From contig NZ_BAABKM010000002.1 in assembly GCF_039543825.1 (NCBI RefSeq), forward strand, positions 1,768,133 to 1,832,132: a stretch of 64,000 nucleotides of DNA. The letters are read 5' to 3'. The translations under genes and the position numbers were made by a program. Source of the stretch: Nocardioides conyzicola (GTDB lineage Bacteria; Actinomycetota; Actinomycetes; Propionibacteriales; Nocardioidaceae). Every line of letters begins with the position of its first letter. Positions within the stretch are counted from its first letter, which is position 1. The notes below the pieces were generated by a model. The model was not told the origin of the DNA. It saw only the letters and a list, made by a program, of their open reading frames with translations, and made no database searches. Shown here piece by piece: positions 7,637 through 15,191 of the stretch.

Positions 7637-7652
7637 CACGTGCGCGAGGGGG
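7637..7652. repeat. Distal copy of tRNA-Leu 3' end (putative att site)
   Basis: CACGTGCGCGAGGGGG is identical to 12454-12469, where it spans the 3' end of tRNA-Leu. The copy has the same orientation and lies on the side where an element integrated into the tRNA 3' end would leave it. It begins 1 bp after the terminator hairpin. No tRNA body accompanies it, so it is a partial duplicate. Confidence 0.65.
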
Positions 7653-7890
7653 AGTCAGCGCGCGCAAAAGCGGAGATCTCCCGTTTCAGGGGGTTAAGGG
7701 CGTGGCGCGGGCCCAGTTCTGCACGGTGCCGCGCCCAGGCGTCACACCCGTGCACTCCCGCGCCGGACGGCCCTGAGCGGTCGCCGGGCGACCACGTCCT
7801 CGAGGTGTCGCTGTCGGTCTGCGCCTCTACGCTTGGTGTCGTGTACACGGCCGGCTTCCACTACAACCGGATCTCCAGGAGTGCGACGCG

Positions 7891-9069
7891 ATGAAGGTGT
7901 TCATCTCATCCGTGACGCATCTGCTCAGCGACGAGCGGGCCGCGCTGCCTCCGTTCCTGCGGCTTCTCCATCACGAGGGTCTGCGCTTCGAGGACTTTGA
8001 GGCGCAGAACCGGTCGAGCAGGGAGGCGTGCCTCGCCGGCGTCGAGGAAGCTGACGTGTACGTGCTCCTGCTGGGCCCGAAGTACGGCACCCCGCTCCCT
8101 GACACCGGCCGGGCGCCGACGGCGGAGGAGTTCACCCGGGCAAGGCAGCGGGGCATCCCGATCCTGGTGTTCAACAAGGTCGTGGACGAGCCCGACGAAC
8201 CCGAGCAGCGTGCGTTCAAGGCCGAGGTCGGTCACTACGTCAACGGACGCCTGTGGCGGTCGTTCATGGACCCGCTCACCTGCAACCAGGCGGTCGGGGA
8301 GGCGTTGGAGCAGGTCAGCGTGTCCCAGGGTCCCCTCCGGAAGGAGAACCCCACGGGGGCGATATCGGTCCCGTGGATCTCCGAGGTGTCGGCCGACGAC
8401 GGGTCGGGCCAGACGCTCGCGAACTGGTCGCAACGCCGCGGCGGCGGTCTCGTGCCCTCCTCGGTGTACGCCCCGGTCCTCGAGCTGCACGTCGTCCCCG
8501 ACGGCACCGTGCCCTACCTCGGGGCGGCCGACATGGCACGACGAGCACAGTCGCTCGCGGCAGACGTGCGGACGTCGAACTTCGTGGGCAACGCAGACCC
8601 GCTCGACGTGAACTCCTCCGACGACCTGGCCTGGGCAGTGCGACCACCACACAGCAACCGAACCTTCGGCAACGAGGTCACCGTCGAGGAGTTCCGTGGC
8701 GCGCTCGCGACCCGTGCCGGTGCCGCCGGGGCCTTCCGGGCGCTAGACACCGACACGATGGGAGCGCTGGTCGACCAGGCGTCTCTGCAAGAGGCCCTGG
8801 CGCTTCTCTTCGGGCTGGCATCTCCGCACGTCGTCGAGACGGAGAACGTCGCGGTCGCGGTCGGCCTCGTCAATGCCGACCGCGTGTGGGAGGGCGACCC
8901 CCGACGCATGGGAGGGCGGAACTCCGGCCACATGAGGACCACCCTGGGGGCCGCCGTCCGGGTAGGCGGCGACTTCGTGGTCGCGAAGGACAGGCTGTCG
9001 GGTGGGTTCGGCGACCTGGGCGCCGACCTCGCTCACACGCTCCTGCAACGGCTCCGCGACCTGAGGTAG
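7891..9069 (+). CDS. DUF4062-domain protein
   Basis: A 392-residue protein. The first about 90 residues are a DUF4062 domain, recognised by MKVFISSVTHLLSDERAA at the start, then FEDFEAQNRSSREACLAGVE and DVYVLLLGPKYGTP. DUF4062 has a TIR/Rossmann-like nucleotide-binding look and is common in signalling and anti-phage proteins, where it is joined to variable effector domains. The remaining 250 residues have no recognised motif; they contain FRALDTDTMGALVDQ and a closing segment with GRNSGHMRTTLGAAVRVGGD. An AGGAG lies upstream of the ATG. It is the first gene of the putative island, transcribed alone. A defence role is only inferred from domain and context. Confidence 0.75.
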   Translation: MKVFISSVTHLLSDERAALPPFLRLLHHEGLRFEDFEAQNRSSREACLAGVEEADVYVLLLGPKYGTPLPDTGRAPTAEEFTRARQRGIPILVFNKVVDEPDEPEQRAFKAEVGHYVNGRLWRSFMDPLTCNQAVGEALEQVSVSQGPLRKENPTGAISVPWISEVSADDGSGQTLANWSQRRGGGLVPSSVYAPVLELHVVPDGTVPYLGAADMARRAQSLAADVRTSNFVGNADPLDVNSSDDLAWAVRPPHSNRTFGNEVTVEEFRGALATRAGAAGAFRALDTDTMGALVDQASLQEALALLFGLASPHVVETENVAVAVGLVNADRVWEGDPRRMGGRNSGHMRTTLGAAVRVGGDFVVAKDRLSGGFGDLGADLAHTLLQRLRDLR

Positions 9070-9124
9070 CGCATCAACAGCCTTGCCGCCGTCCCCTAAC
9101 CAGGGTCGAGGCGGCGCATGCCAG

Positions 9125-9628
9125 TCAAAGTCCCTCGCAGAGCACGTCGATGATCGCCGACAGGTCTTCCCTGCCGTGCCGGCCAAGTCGGCCCGGAACT
9201 AGCGGCAGGTCCAGAGTCGTTCCGTCGCGGAACACGATCTGCGCCCGCTCGGTGTCCCACTCGCGGGTTTCGATGTAGCGATGCTTGCGCGTCGCCAGGT
9301 TCGTGAGCTCCACAGCGACGATGTCGGTTCGCCTCCGTGCCCAGACGCTGGCACGGTCCGGTTCTTCGTCCGGGTCGTATGCGTCCCAGTCCGGCGCATC
9401 CTTCGAGGCGAACCCGACGACGGCCCGGGATGCTGTCAGCCACAGAGCACGCCAGTCGGTCACCCTGTTCTCCACGTGGACCTGCACGAGGTGGGCTTCG
9501 ACGGGCGCGCCGTTCGCGAGACGCAACATCGCATCCCAGATGACCGCAGGCGCGAGCAGGTTCTTGTCCAGGTCGGCCAGTCTCGCCTGGGCGGCCTGGA
9601 GGTCTTCCGCGGTGAAGCTCTTCGTCAT
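9125..9628 (-). CDS. Hypothetical protein
   Basis: A 167-residue protein that I do not recognise. It begins with a helical segment (MTKSFTAEDLQAAQARLADL), followed by beta-rich sequence (VEAHLVQVHVENRVTDWRAL, TDIVAVELTNLATRK, AQIVFRDGTTLDLPLVPG) that looks like a PH-like or short beta-barrel fold. There is no signal peptide or membrane helix. It converges with the DUF4062 gene, 55 bp apart, and sits within the putative island. Confidence 0.6.
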   Translation of the reverse strand: MTKSFTAEDLQAAQARLADLDKNLLAPAVIWDAMLRLANGAPVEAHLVQVHVENRVTDWRALWLTASRAVVGFASKDAPDWDAYDPDEEPDRASVWARRRTDIVAVELTNLATRKHRYIETREWDTERAQIVFRDGTTLDLPLVPGRLGRHGREDLSAIIDVLCEGL

Positions 9629-9782
9629 GCAGTCACGCTAGCGATGGAGCGCCCACCACGGTCGAGATCGTTGCCGTCATGACCGGCACCGAACACCCCC
9701 TCGCCGCCGGCGGTGGTGACCCGATACGCCCCCAAGTCACCGAACGGAGTCGACAACGACTATGACTACCGAGAACGAAGCA

Positions 9783-9810
9783 AGGCCCGCCGACAGATGT
9801 CGGCGGGCCT
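9783..9810 (-). terminator. Hairpin terminator after the YegP-like gene
   Basis: AGGCCCGCCGACA and TGTCGGCGGGCCT form a 12 to 13-bp stem with a tiny loop, 17 bp beyond the stop of the minus-strand gene at 9828. A T-containing run (TTGCTTCGTT) follows in that direction. Confidence 0.75.
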
Positions 9811-9827
9811 CGCCGCTGTCGGTCGAA

Positions 9828-10142
9828 CTACAAGGTGGCGCTGCCGGCGTTGTCCCGGACGTTGTCGGCCGCCGTCTGCGCAGCCGACTTGCTGGAGAAC
9901 GACTCGCCGGACGACGCGACCTTGTCCGACGACTTCCACGCTCGCCACCGGTACTTGTCGCCGTCGTCGAGGTACACCTCGTACCGGGCGGCCTTAGCGC
10001 CAGCCTTGAACGCGGCCGCCGCACGCTGAGCGTTCGACGTGGACGCGAACGACTCACCCGCCCACGCGACCTCTCGGTCGTTGTCGGCGTACAACTTCCA
10101 GGTGGAGCGCCCACCTGCGTCATTTTCTACAGAGAACCTCAC
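9828..10142 (-). CDS. YegP-like protein with two DUF1508 repeats
   Basis: A 104-residue protein made of two DUF1508 (UPF0339/YegP) repeats: residues about 2-48 (FSVENDAGGRSTWKLYADND then GESFASTSNAQRAAAAFK) and about 53-101 (YEVYLDDGDKYRWRAWKSSD then GESFSSKSAAQTAADNV). Each repeat has the family's YRWRLKAANGE-like strand and the SES/GESF turn. YegP-like proteins are small, and their biochemical role is not established. The GTG start at 10142 has a good Shine-Dalgarno (AAGGGAGAGAGCC just upstream). It lies within the putative island, apparently as a single gene with its own terminator. Confidence 0.85.
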   Translation of the reverse strand: MRFSVENDAGGRSTWKLYADNDREVAWAGESFASTSNAQRAAAAFKAGAKAARYEVYLDDGDKYRWRAWKSSDKVASSGESFSSKSAAQTAADNVRDNAGSATL

Positions 10143-10220
10143 GGCTCTCTCCCTTCTGTTCCGGATCTGATGGAGAGGTGGGTGTCGGCGACATCTCGGG
10201 ACGTGTAGCCGACACCCAGA

Positions 10221-10246
10221 GCCGGCGGACCAGGCGGCCCGCCGGC
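10221..10246 (-). terminator. Possible terminator after the 47-residue protein
   Basis: GCCGGCGG and CCGCCGGC can form an 8-bp stem with a 10-nt loop just beyond the stop of the small gene at 10249. The loop is GC-rich and there is no U-tract, so this is a weak call. Confidence 0.35.
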
Positions 10247-10248
10247 CC

Positions 10249-10392
10249 TTACTTCCCGCGACGCTTAGACGGCGTCTGGGACAGGGCAGAACCAGCTGCC
10301 GTCTTCGCAGCCTTCGGCGACTTCGAGCTGTTCAGCGTCTTGCTTGCCGCCTTCGCGGCCTGCGCGCTGGTCTGTCGCGTGTTCTTGCTCAT
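10249..10392 (-). CDS. Small basic protein (47 residues)
   Basis: An Ala/Lys/Ser-rich 47-residue protein: MSKNTRQTSAQAAKAASKTL at the start, AAKTAAGSALSQ in the middle and a basic tail SKRRGK. A strong Shine-Dalgarno (GGAGG) sits 8 nt upstream of the ATG at 10392, which decides this start over a longer frame. Similar small proteins with an AAGSALSQ ending occur in accessory regions of many bacteria; their function is unknown. The charge suggests nucleic acid binding, which is inference. Confidence 0.7.
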   Translation of the reverse strand: MSKNTRQTSAQAAKAASKTLNSSKSPKAAKTAAGSALSQTPSKRRGK

Positions 10393-10705
10393 CCACACCA
10401 CCTCCTTCCTCGTTCGCTTGCGCGGAGCACGAGGAGGTGGTGGTATCCGGAGTGCATCACCCCGCATAGAGACCTTCACCTGTCTCGTGCGCCTCAGCGC
10501 CCGGCCGGCCAGCCGGGCGTTTTGGCTTTTCCGCTCTTCTTTTCGCGGACCCACTGTTGCGGACCAATGTCAGTGAACACCTCTCGGACCCCGCTCCCGT
10601 GAAGCGCTACTGGCGTGTCTCGCCAATTTCCGCGTCAATTCGCGCTTAAACACGCCGATGTAGTTCGGCGTTTCTGCGCCTATCGACCGCACTCTTCCCG
10701 GAGAA
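10393..10705. other. Intergenic stretch without a recognised gene
   Basis: About 310 bp between two divergent island genes. The first 15 bp hold the Shine-Dalgarno of the 47-residue protein. The remainder has locally lower GC (for example around 10500-10545 and 10620-10700), as expected for two promoter regions. No RNA gene, hairpin of note or coding sequence was recognised. Confidence 0.5.
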
Positions 10706-11212
10706 TTGTCAGCACTTGAAGCGAAGTGGGCGAACGTCACTGACCTTCTTCGCGCGTACAACCGGACGGAAGCGGACATGGCTGAGATCGACGAAGACAC
10801 CGAGTTCGAGATCGCCGAGTACTGCGCACGGCTGTCGTGCAAGAAGCTCATCGTTCAGACACCAGGGCGGGGACGACGACGTGAGTACTGCTCCGAGACG
10901 TGCCGGCGAGGCGCGGATCGTGAGTACAAGCGTGCGAAGAACCTCGTCGAGCACTTCGAACGAGTGCTCCGCAAGACCCGCTACGAGGTCGCCGCGTACG
11001 GGCGCAACGGGGAGGACGAGATGCTCGAGACGGTGGACGCGGCTGCGCACCGACAAGCAACGGCGCGGTCAGCAGTCAGCCGGGCGCAGGGCGTGTTGCA
11101 GTACACCAGCGAGGTGGAGGACCGGTTCCGCGACGAGCTACGCATGCTGGTCGAGGCAGTAGAGCCACTCACGTCGGACCCGGGTGCCGACGGGGTTGCC
11201 CGGAGCGCCTGA
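10706..11212 (+). CDS. Cys-rich putative zinc-binding protein
   Basis: 168 residues from a TTG start at 10706 (GGAG lies just upstream); an ATG at 10778 would give 144 residues. A short treble-clef-like cluster is visible at about residues 39-67: YCARLSCKK, then RRREYCSETCRRGADREYKR. The arrangement C-x4-C...C-x3-C followed by basic residues resembles the CGNR-type zinc finger of some transcription factors, although the CGNR tetrad itself is absent. The remainder is a long charged helix (KNLVEHFERVLRKTRYEV, then RATARSAVSRAQGVLQYTSE-like sequence), probably coiled coil. DNA binding is a plausible inference; no neighbour clarifies its job. Confidence 0.6.
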   Translation: MSALEAKWANVTDLLRAYNRTEADMAEIDEDTEFEIAEYCARLSCKKLIVQTPGRGRRREYCSETCRRGADREYKRAKNLVEHFERVLRKTRYEVAAYGRNGEDEMLETVDAAAHRQATARSAVSRAQGVLQYTSEVEDRFRDELRMLVEAVEPLTSDPGADGVARSA

Positions 11213-11300
11213 CAGCCTGGACATGGGGCGCTTCCTGTGGCCCCACTCCCCCGAAGCAAGACACGTGGAGACCCACGACTCCGCGGTTGGTCCTGATCGG

Positions 11301-11319
11301 ACGGGTCCCAAAGACCCGT
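11301..11319. terminator. Small hairpin in the gap after the Cys-rich gene
   Basis: ACGGGTC and GACCCGT form a 7-bp stem with loop CCAAA, followed by TGCTGG. It is 90 bp past the stop at 11212. The rest of 11213-11435 shows no gene. Confidence 0.3.
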
Positions 11320-11435
11320 TGCTGGCCCGTTCACGTCGACCCAAACGCGTTCCGCAGCCGGAAGTGACGGGGCCGTTCTTGCAGCAGTCTCGTTGGTGGC
11401 AATGCGCTGACCATGCCAAGCCATCCCGACACACC

Positions 11436-11464
11436 AGGACAGGTTCGTCATACTGACCTACAAT
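11436..11464 (+). promoter_or_regulatory. Likely housekeeping promoter of the RHH-YfbU gene
   Basis: AGGACA (11436-11441) and TACAAT (11459-11464) are spaced by 17 bp, matching a sigma-70 type promoter at four and five of six positions. Direct repeats start 7 bp after the -10 box, over the expected transcription start. Confidence 0.5.
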
Positions 11465-11470
11465 GTGTGT

Positions 11471-11500
11471 ACTGTACGACACGCCGAACACTGTACGACA
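11471..11500. repeat. Two 11-bp direct repeats, probable autoregulatory operator
   Basis: ACTGTACGACA occurs at 11471-11481 and 11490-11500, 19 bp apart. They lie between the promoter and the Shine-Dalgarno of a gene whose product starts with a ribbon-helix-helix DNA-binding domain. RHH proteins typically bind such tandem sites, so autoregulation is likely. Confidence 0.6.
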
Positions 11501-11514
11501 GCACGGAGGTCAGA

Positions 11515-12240
11515 ATGCCCACGATCACGATCCGCGTCAGCGATGACGTTCGCGACGACATAGAGGACCTGGCGACCGCACGGGGCATGACGGTCAGCGA
11601 GCTGCTGCGCACGCAGATCGACGCGCTGCGCGGACGCGGCGAAGAAACGGACGGTCCCACCACCCCACTCGCGCTCGGGGACGTCCAGCGCCTCATCCTG
11701 AGCCAGCAGCACGAGATCCTCGCCGCGCTTCGCGCTGATGACCCGGGCGACGTCGAGTACCACCAGAAGCGGATGGCGGCACTCCAGGGGGGCTACACGC
11801 TCGAGTACTCCGACGAGTTCGCGTCGATCTCGCCGGAGTTGTCCCGCGAGGACTGTCGACTCGTGATGGACATCCTCGACATGTTCCGACTCACCAGCCA
11901 CGCCCTCACCCAGCTCAGCGACGACGAACGAGTCGCTCTGGGCGAGGACGTCCGCGAGACGCTCGAGTTCAACGGCTTCGACCTCAATGACACGCTCGAG
12001 GGACACATGCTCGAGTACGTCCGGTACTTGGTGAGCAACCGACGGTGGGCTGAGGTCGAGCCGCGGCTCAGCGACATGTACGACGGAGGGAACTCCCACT
12101 GCCCGATGCTCCCGATGTACAAGCGGATGCTGACAGTCCACCAGCAGATCCGCGCACAGCGGCGAGCCGACCGCGGCGCTTCTCGAAGCGTCTACGAGTA
12201 CGACGCCGACGACCTGCGCGCCATCGCCGCTGCCGGTTAG
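11515..12240 (+). CDS. RHH DNA-binding domain fused to a YfbU domain
   Basis: A 241-residue fusion. Residues 1-45 form a ribbon-helix-helix domain (MPTITIRVSDDVRDDIEDLA, then MTVSELLRTQIDAL). Residues about 60-215 match YfbU: LGDVQRLILSQQHEIL, GGYTLEYSDEF, DCRLVMDILDMFRLTSHAL, GFDLNDTLEGHMLEYVRYLV and MLPMYKRMLTVHQQI. E. coli YfbU alone is about 164 residues and its function is not settled. The ATG at 11515 has a perfect GGAGGT 4 bp upstream, which decides against a longer frame. The RHH addition and the paired repeats over its promoter point to an autoregulated DNA-binding protein. A terminator follows at 12392. Confidence 0.85.
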   Translation: MPTITIRVSDDVRDDIEDLATARGMTVSELLRTQIDALRGRGEETDGPTTPLALGDVQRLILSQQHEILAALRADDPGDVEYHQKRMAALQGGYTLEYSDEFASISPELSREDCRLVMDILDMFRLTSHALTQLSDDERVALGEDVRETLEFNGFDLNDTLEGHMLEYVRYLVSNRRWAEVEPRLSDMYDGGNSHCPMLPMYKRMLTVHQQIRAQRRADRGASRSVYEYDADDLRAIAAAG

Positions 12241-12391
12241 GCCATACAGCCTCAACGGCCTCCACGAGCTGTTGCAGACGAGGTGCGGTGTCGCTGTCTC
12301 GTCCCGATGGACGCCGGATCGGGTTGGTGACACGCACACGGCGAAACTGCCTGGTCCGAACTATCGCGTCGGGACTTCGGCCGGACACAGT

Positions 12392-12420
12392 AAGGGCCAG
12401 GTCTCATAGACCTGGCCCTT
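12392..12420 (+). terminator. Hairpin terminator near the island's right end
   Basis: AAGGGCCAGGTCT and AGACCTGGCCCTT form a perfect 13-bp stem with a CAT loop, followed by CTCTGT. It lies 150 bp past the RHH-YfbU stop; no gene is seen in between. Confidence 0.75.
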
Positions 12421-12453
12421 CTCTGTACAACCAAACGGGAGAAATCCCGCTTA

Positions 12454-12469
12454 CACGTGCGCGAGGGGG
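12454..12469. repeat. Proximal copy of the 16-bp repeat, within the tRNA-Leu 3' end
   Basis: CACGTGCGCGAGGGGG here covers the discriminator, acceptor strand and part of the T stem of tRNA-Leu plus 4 bp outside the gene. The identical copy is at 7637-7652. tRNA 3' ends are classic integration sites, so this is the probable attachment site of a 4.8-kb island. Confidence 0.65.
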
Positions 12470-12540
12470 GATTTGAACCCCCACGCCCTTTCGGACACTG
12501 GCACCTGAAGCCAGCGCGTCTGCCGTTCCGCCACTCGCGC
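12458..12540 (-). tRNA. tRNA-Leu (anticodon CAG)
   Basis: 83 nt without encoded CCA. The acceptor GCGCGAG pairs with CTCGCGC. The anticodon stem CTGGC/GCCAG encloses loop TTCAGGT, giving anticodon CAG for CUG codons. A long variable arm (TGTCC-GAAA-GGGCG), typical of class II tRNAs, and T loop TTCAAAT are visible. Its position next to fhaA matches the leuT position in mycobacterial origin regions. Confidence 0.95.
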
Positions 12541-12681
12541 GTGAAGCGGGCCAAGGTTATCCCAGCGCTCGGGTTTGCCCCAAACCGGGGCGAGGGCATA
12601 CCTCGTCGGGATCGTCGACCCCGATACGATCGTCGGAGCCCGGCCGGGCCGGACTGGTGACAGCGAAGGAAGGGGGGCGAC

Positions 12682-13389
12682 GTGGGTGGACTCCAGCGTC
12701 TGGAGAACAGGCTCGAGCAGATGATCTCGGGCGCGTTCGCCCGGGCCTTCCGCTCGGCGGTGCAGCCCGTCGAGATCGCCGCCGCGCTCCAGCGCGAGTG
12801 CGACAACAACGCCCAGATCCTCTCCCGGGACCGTCGGCTGGTCCCGAACGACTTCCACGTGGAGCTCTCGGGGACCGACCTGGACCGGCTGGCGCCGTAC
12901 GACAGCGCGCTCGCCGACGAGCTCGTCCGACAGCTGCGCGACCACGCCGACGAGCAGAGCTACGTCTTCCCGGGGCCGGTGAGCATCGCGTTCGACCCGG
13001 CCGAGGACCTCACCACCGGCCGGTTCCGGATCCGCAGCCGCGCGCAGGCGAAGGTCACCAGCGACGCCACCGCCACCCAGGTCGGCCGCGCGCGGGCGTT
13101 CCTCGAGGTCAACGGCACCCGGCACCCGCTGCAGCCCCCCGGGCTGGTCGTCGGCCGCGGCACCGAGGCGGACCTGCGCATCAACGACCCGGGCGTGAGC
13201 CGGCGGCACATCGAGTTCACCGTCACCGGTGGCGGCGAGCGCGGGATCGCGCTCGAGGTCCACGACCTCGGCTCGACCAACGGCATGCTCGTCGATGGCC
13301 ACCGGATCACCCACACCGGGCTGCGCGACGGCTCCGAGGTGCGCATCGGCACCACCACGCTCGTCGTCCGTGTCCTCGAGGAGCGGTGA
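12682..13389 (+). CDS. fhaA: FhaA, FHA-domain protein with N-terminal DUF3662
   Basis: 235 residues from GTG 12682. The N-terminal DUF3662 domain is recognised by GGLQRLENRLEQMISGAFAR and VEIAAALQREC. The C-terminal FHA domain (about residues 145-235) has VVGRGTEADLRI, SRRHIEF and LGSTNGMLVDG, including the Arg, Ser and Asn that contact phosphothreonine. FhaA recognises phosphorylated partners of the PknA/PknB kinases encoded downstream; in mycobacteria it binds the phosphorylated pseudokinase attached to MurJ, a homologue of which is at 57902-59773. It is the first gene of the seven-gene growth cluster. The linker is shorter than in mycobacterial FhaA (over 500 residues). Confidence 0.92.
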   Translation: MGGLQRLENRLEQMISGAFARAFRSAVQPVEIAAALQRECDNNAQILSRDRRLVPNDFHVELSGTDLDRLAPYDSALADELVRQLRDHADEQSYVFPGPVSIAFDPAEDLTTGRFRIRSRAQAKVTSDATATQVGRARAFLEVNGTRHPLQPPGLVVGRGTEADLRINDPGVSRRHIEFTVTGGGERGIALEVHDLGSTNGMLVDGHRITHTGLRDGSEVRIGTTTLVVRVLEER

Positions 13390-13402
13390 GGATGGTCGCC
13401 CC

Positions 13403-13879
13403 ATGTCTGAGCTGACGCTGTTCCTGATCCGGATCGCCTATCTCGCGATCCTCTGGATCTTCGTGCTGTCCGCCATCTCGGTGATCCGCTCGGACATGTT
13501 CGGCGCACGCGTGCCGGAGGCGGCGCGCGGCGGCGGCGGCAAGGCCCCGAAGCCGGCCAAGCAGCCCAAGCCCGGCAAGCGGCGCACCGTCCCCACCCAC
13601 GCGATCGTCACCGAGGGCTCCAACGTCGGCGAGCGCGCCGAGCTCTCGCAGGGCCCGGTGCTGATCGGGCGCGGGAGCGACGCCGCCATCCGCCTCGACG
13701 ACGACTACGTCTCGACGCGGCACGCCCGGATCGCCGCGTCCGGCGACCAGTGGTTCGTCGAGGACCTCGGCTCGACCAACGGCACCTTCGTCGGCACCGT
13801 CCGGATCACCCAGCCGACCACGATCACCATGGGCACCCAGGTACGGGTCGGCAAGACGATCATCGAGCTCAGGAAGTAG
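13403..13879 (+). CDS. fhaB: FhaB/FipA, membrane-anchored FHA protein
   Basis: 158 residues from ATG 13403. One N-terminal membrane helix (LFLIRIAYLAILWIFVLSAI) is followed by a short linker rich in Lys and Pro (KAPKPAKQPKPGKRR) and a C-terminal FHA domain (about 75-158: VLIGRGSDAAIRLDDDYVST, RHARI, LGSTNGTF). In mycobacteria FipA links the Ser/Thr kinases to the divisome. It lies 13 bp after fhaA and 6 bp before the phosphatase gene, in one operon. Confidence 0.92.
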   Translation: MSELTLFLIRIAYLAILWIFVLSAISVIRSDMFGARVPEAARGGGGKAPKPAKQPKPGKRRTVPTHAIVTEGSNVGERAELSQGPVLIGRGSDAAIRLDDDYVSTRHARIAASGDQWFVEDLGSTNGTFVGTVRITQPTTITMGTQVRVGKTIIELRK

Positions 13880-13885
13880 CCGGGG

Positions 13886-15190
13886 ATGTCCGACCAGCCG
13901 CCTGAGGCAGCGCTGCCACGGCTGCGCCTCGACTACGGCGCCGTGTCCGACGTCGGCCGGGTCCGTCGCGACAACCAGGACTCCGGGTACGCCGGGCCGT
14001 GGCTCCTCGCCGTCTGTGACGGCGTCGGCGGCGCCGCCCGCGGCGACATCGCCTCGGCCACCGCCATCACCCAGCTGCGGCGCCTCGACGAGCCCCCCGG
14101 CAGCGACTCCGCCGAGGAGCTGCTCGGACGCGTGGCAGGTGCCATCCACCGGGCCCACGACCGGCTCGTCGAGCTCGTCGACGAGGACCCCGCCCTCAGC
14201 GGCACCAGCACGACCGCCACCGTGCTCGCCTTCGACGGCACCCGCCTCGGCATCGGGCACGTGGGCGACAGCCGGGCCTACCTCTACCGCGACGGCGCGA
14301 TCCGCCAGCTGACCGTCGACCACACCTTCGTGCAGACCCTCATCGACGAGGGCCGGATCACGGAGGAGGAGGCGCGGGTCCACCCGCACCGCAACCTGAT
14401 CATGCGCGCGATCGACGCGGTCAGCGACAGCGAGCCCGACCTCTTCGTGCTCGACATCGGGCCCGGCGACCGGCTGCTGGTCTGCAGCGACGGCGCCTGC
14501 GGCGTCCTGACGGACGGTCGGATGGCCGACATCCTCTCCTCCGGCAGCCCGGAGTACGCCGCGGTCGAGCTGGTCCGCGCCAGCCTCGAGGCCGGCAGCA
14601 GCGACAACGTGACCTGCGTGGTGGCCGACGTCCTCGCGGCCGACGACGCGGCCCCCGTGGCCGAGGCGCTGGTCGTCGGCGCCGCTGCCGAGCGCCGCCT
14701 GCAGCGCGGCCGCACCGGCGGCCTCTTCCGCGGGCACCGCTCGGGCGACACCGGTGAGCTCGACCCGGTGCCGGCCGACCTGCCCGAGGGCGCGCCGTAC
14801 GACGCCATCGACTCCGACCCGGAGGCGGTGCGCTACGCGCCCCGGCCGCCGCGCCGCTACGCCTGGGCCAAGCGCCTCTTCGCCGCGGCCGTCGCCGTCG
14901 GCATCGCCTGGGTCGGGCTGGCCGCCCTGTGGTCGTGGTCCCAGCACCAGTACTACGTCGGGGAGCAGGACGGCGCGGTCGTCATCTTCCGCGGCGTCAA
15001 CGCCTCCGTCGGTGGCTTCGACCTCTCCGAGCCCTACCAGACCACCGACGTCGAGCTCGACCGCCTGTCCGACTTCGACGCGGGCAAGGTGCGCGACGGG
15101 ATCGACGCGACCGACCTCGCGGACGCCCAGAAGGCGGTCCAGCGCCTCGCCAGCAACCAGCAGCCCGCCACCACGGCGACGGACGGCTGA
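13886..15190 (+). CDS. pstP: PstP, PP2C-type Ser/Thr phosphatase
   Basis: 434 residues. The N-terminal PP2C domain (about 10-250) has the metal-binding and catalytic blocks VRRDNQDS, AVCDGVGGAARGD, TSTTATVLAF, GHVGDSRAYLYRDG, VCSDGACG and GSSDNVTCVV. One membrane helix follows at about residues 333-353 (LFAAAVAVGIAWVGLAALW), with an external C-terminal domain (YYVGEQDGAVVIFRGVNASV). PstP dephosphorylates PknA and PknB and their substrates, counterbalancing the kinases in the same operon. Length and layout agree with mycobacterial PstP (about 510 residues), with a shorter tail. Confidence 0.93.
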   Translation: MSDQPPEAALPRLRLDYGAVSDVGRVRRDNQDSGYAGPWLLAVCDGVGGAARGDIASATAITQLRRLDEPPGSDSAEELLGRVAGAIHRAHDRLVELVDEDPALSGTSTTATVLAFDGTRLGIGHVGDSRAYLYRDGAIRQLTVDHTFVQTLIDEGRITEEEARVHPHRNLIMRAIDAVSDSEPDLFVLDIGPGDRLLVCSDGACGVLTDGRMADILSSGSPEYAAVELVRASLEAGSSDNVTCVVADVLAADDAAPVAEALVVGAAAERRLQRGRTGGLFRGHRSGDTGELDPVPADLPEGAPYDAIDSDPEAVRYAPRPPRRYAWAKRLFAAAVAVGIAWVGLAALWSWSQHQYYVGEQDGAVVIFRGVNASVGGFDLSEPYQTTDVELDRLSDFDAGKVRDGIDATDLADAQKAVQRLASNQQPATTATDG

Positions 15191-15191
15191 G

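Noticed and set aside
9629-9827. Small gene between the hypothetical and the YegP-like gene
   Set aside because: Open frames here are short, overlap the terminator and have no ribosome site.
7891-12240. An integrase or transposase inside the putative island
   Set aside because: No tyrosine or serine recombinase motif was seen in any frame read; the island call rests on the terminal repeat only.
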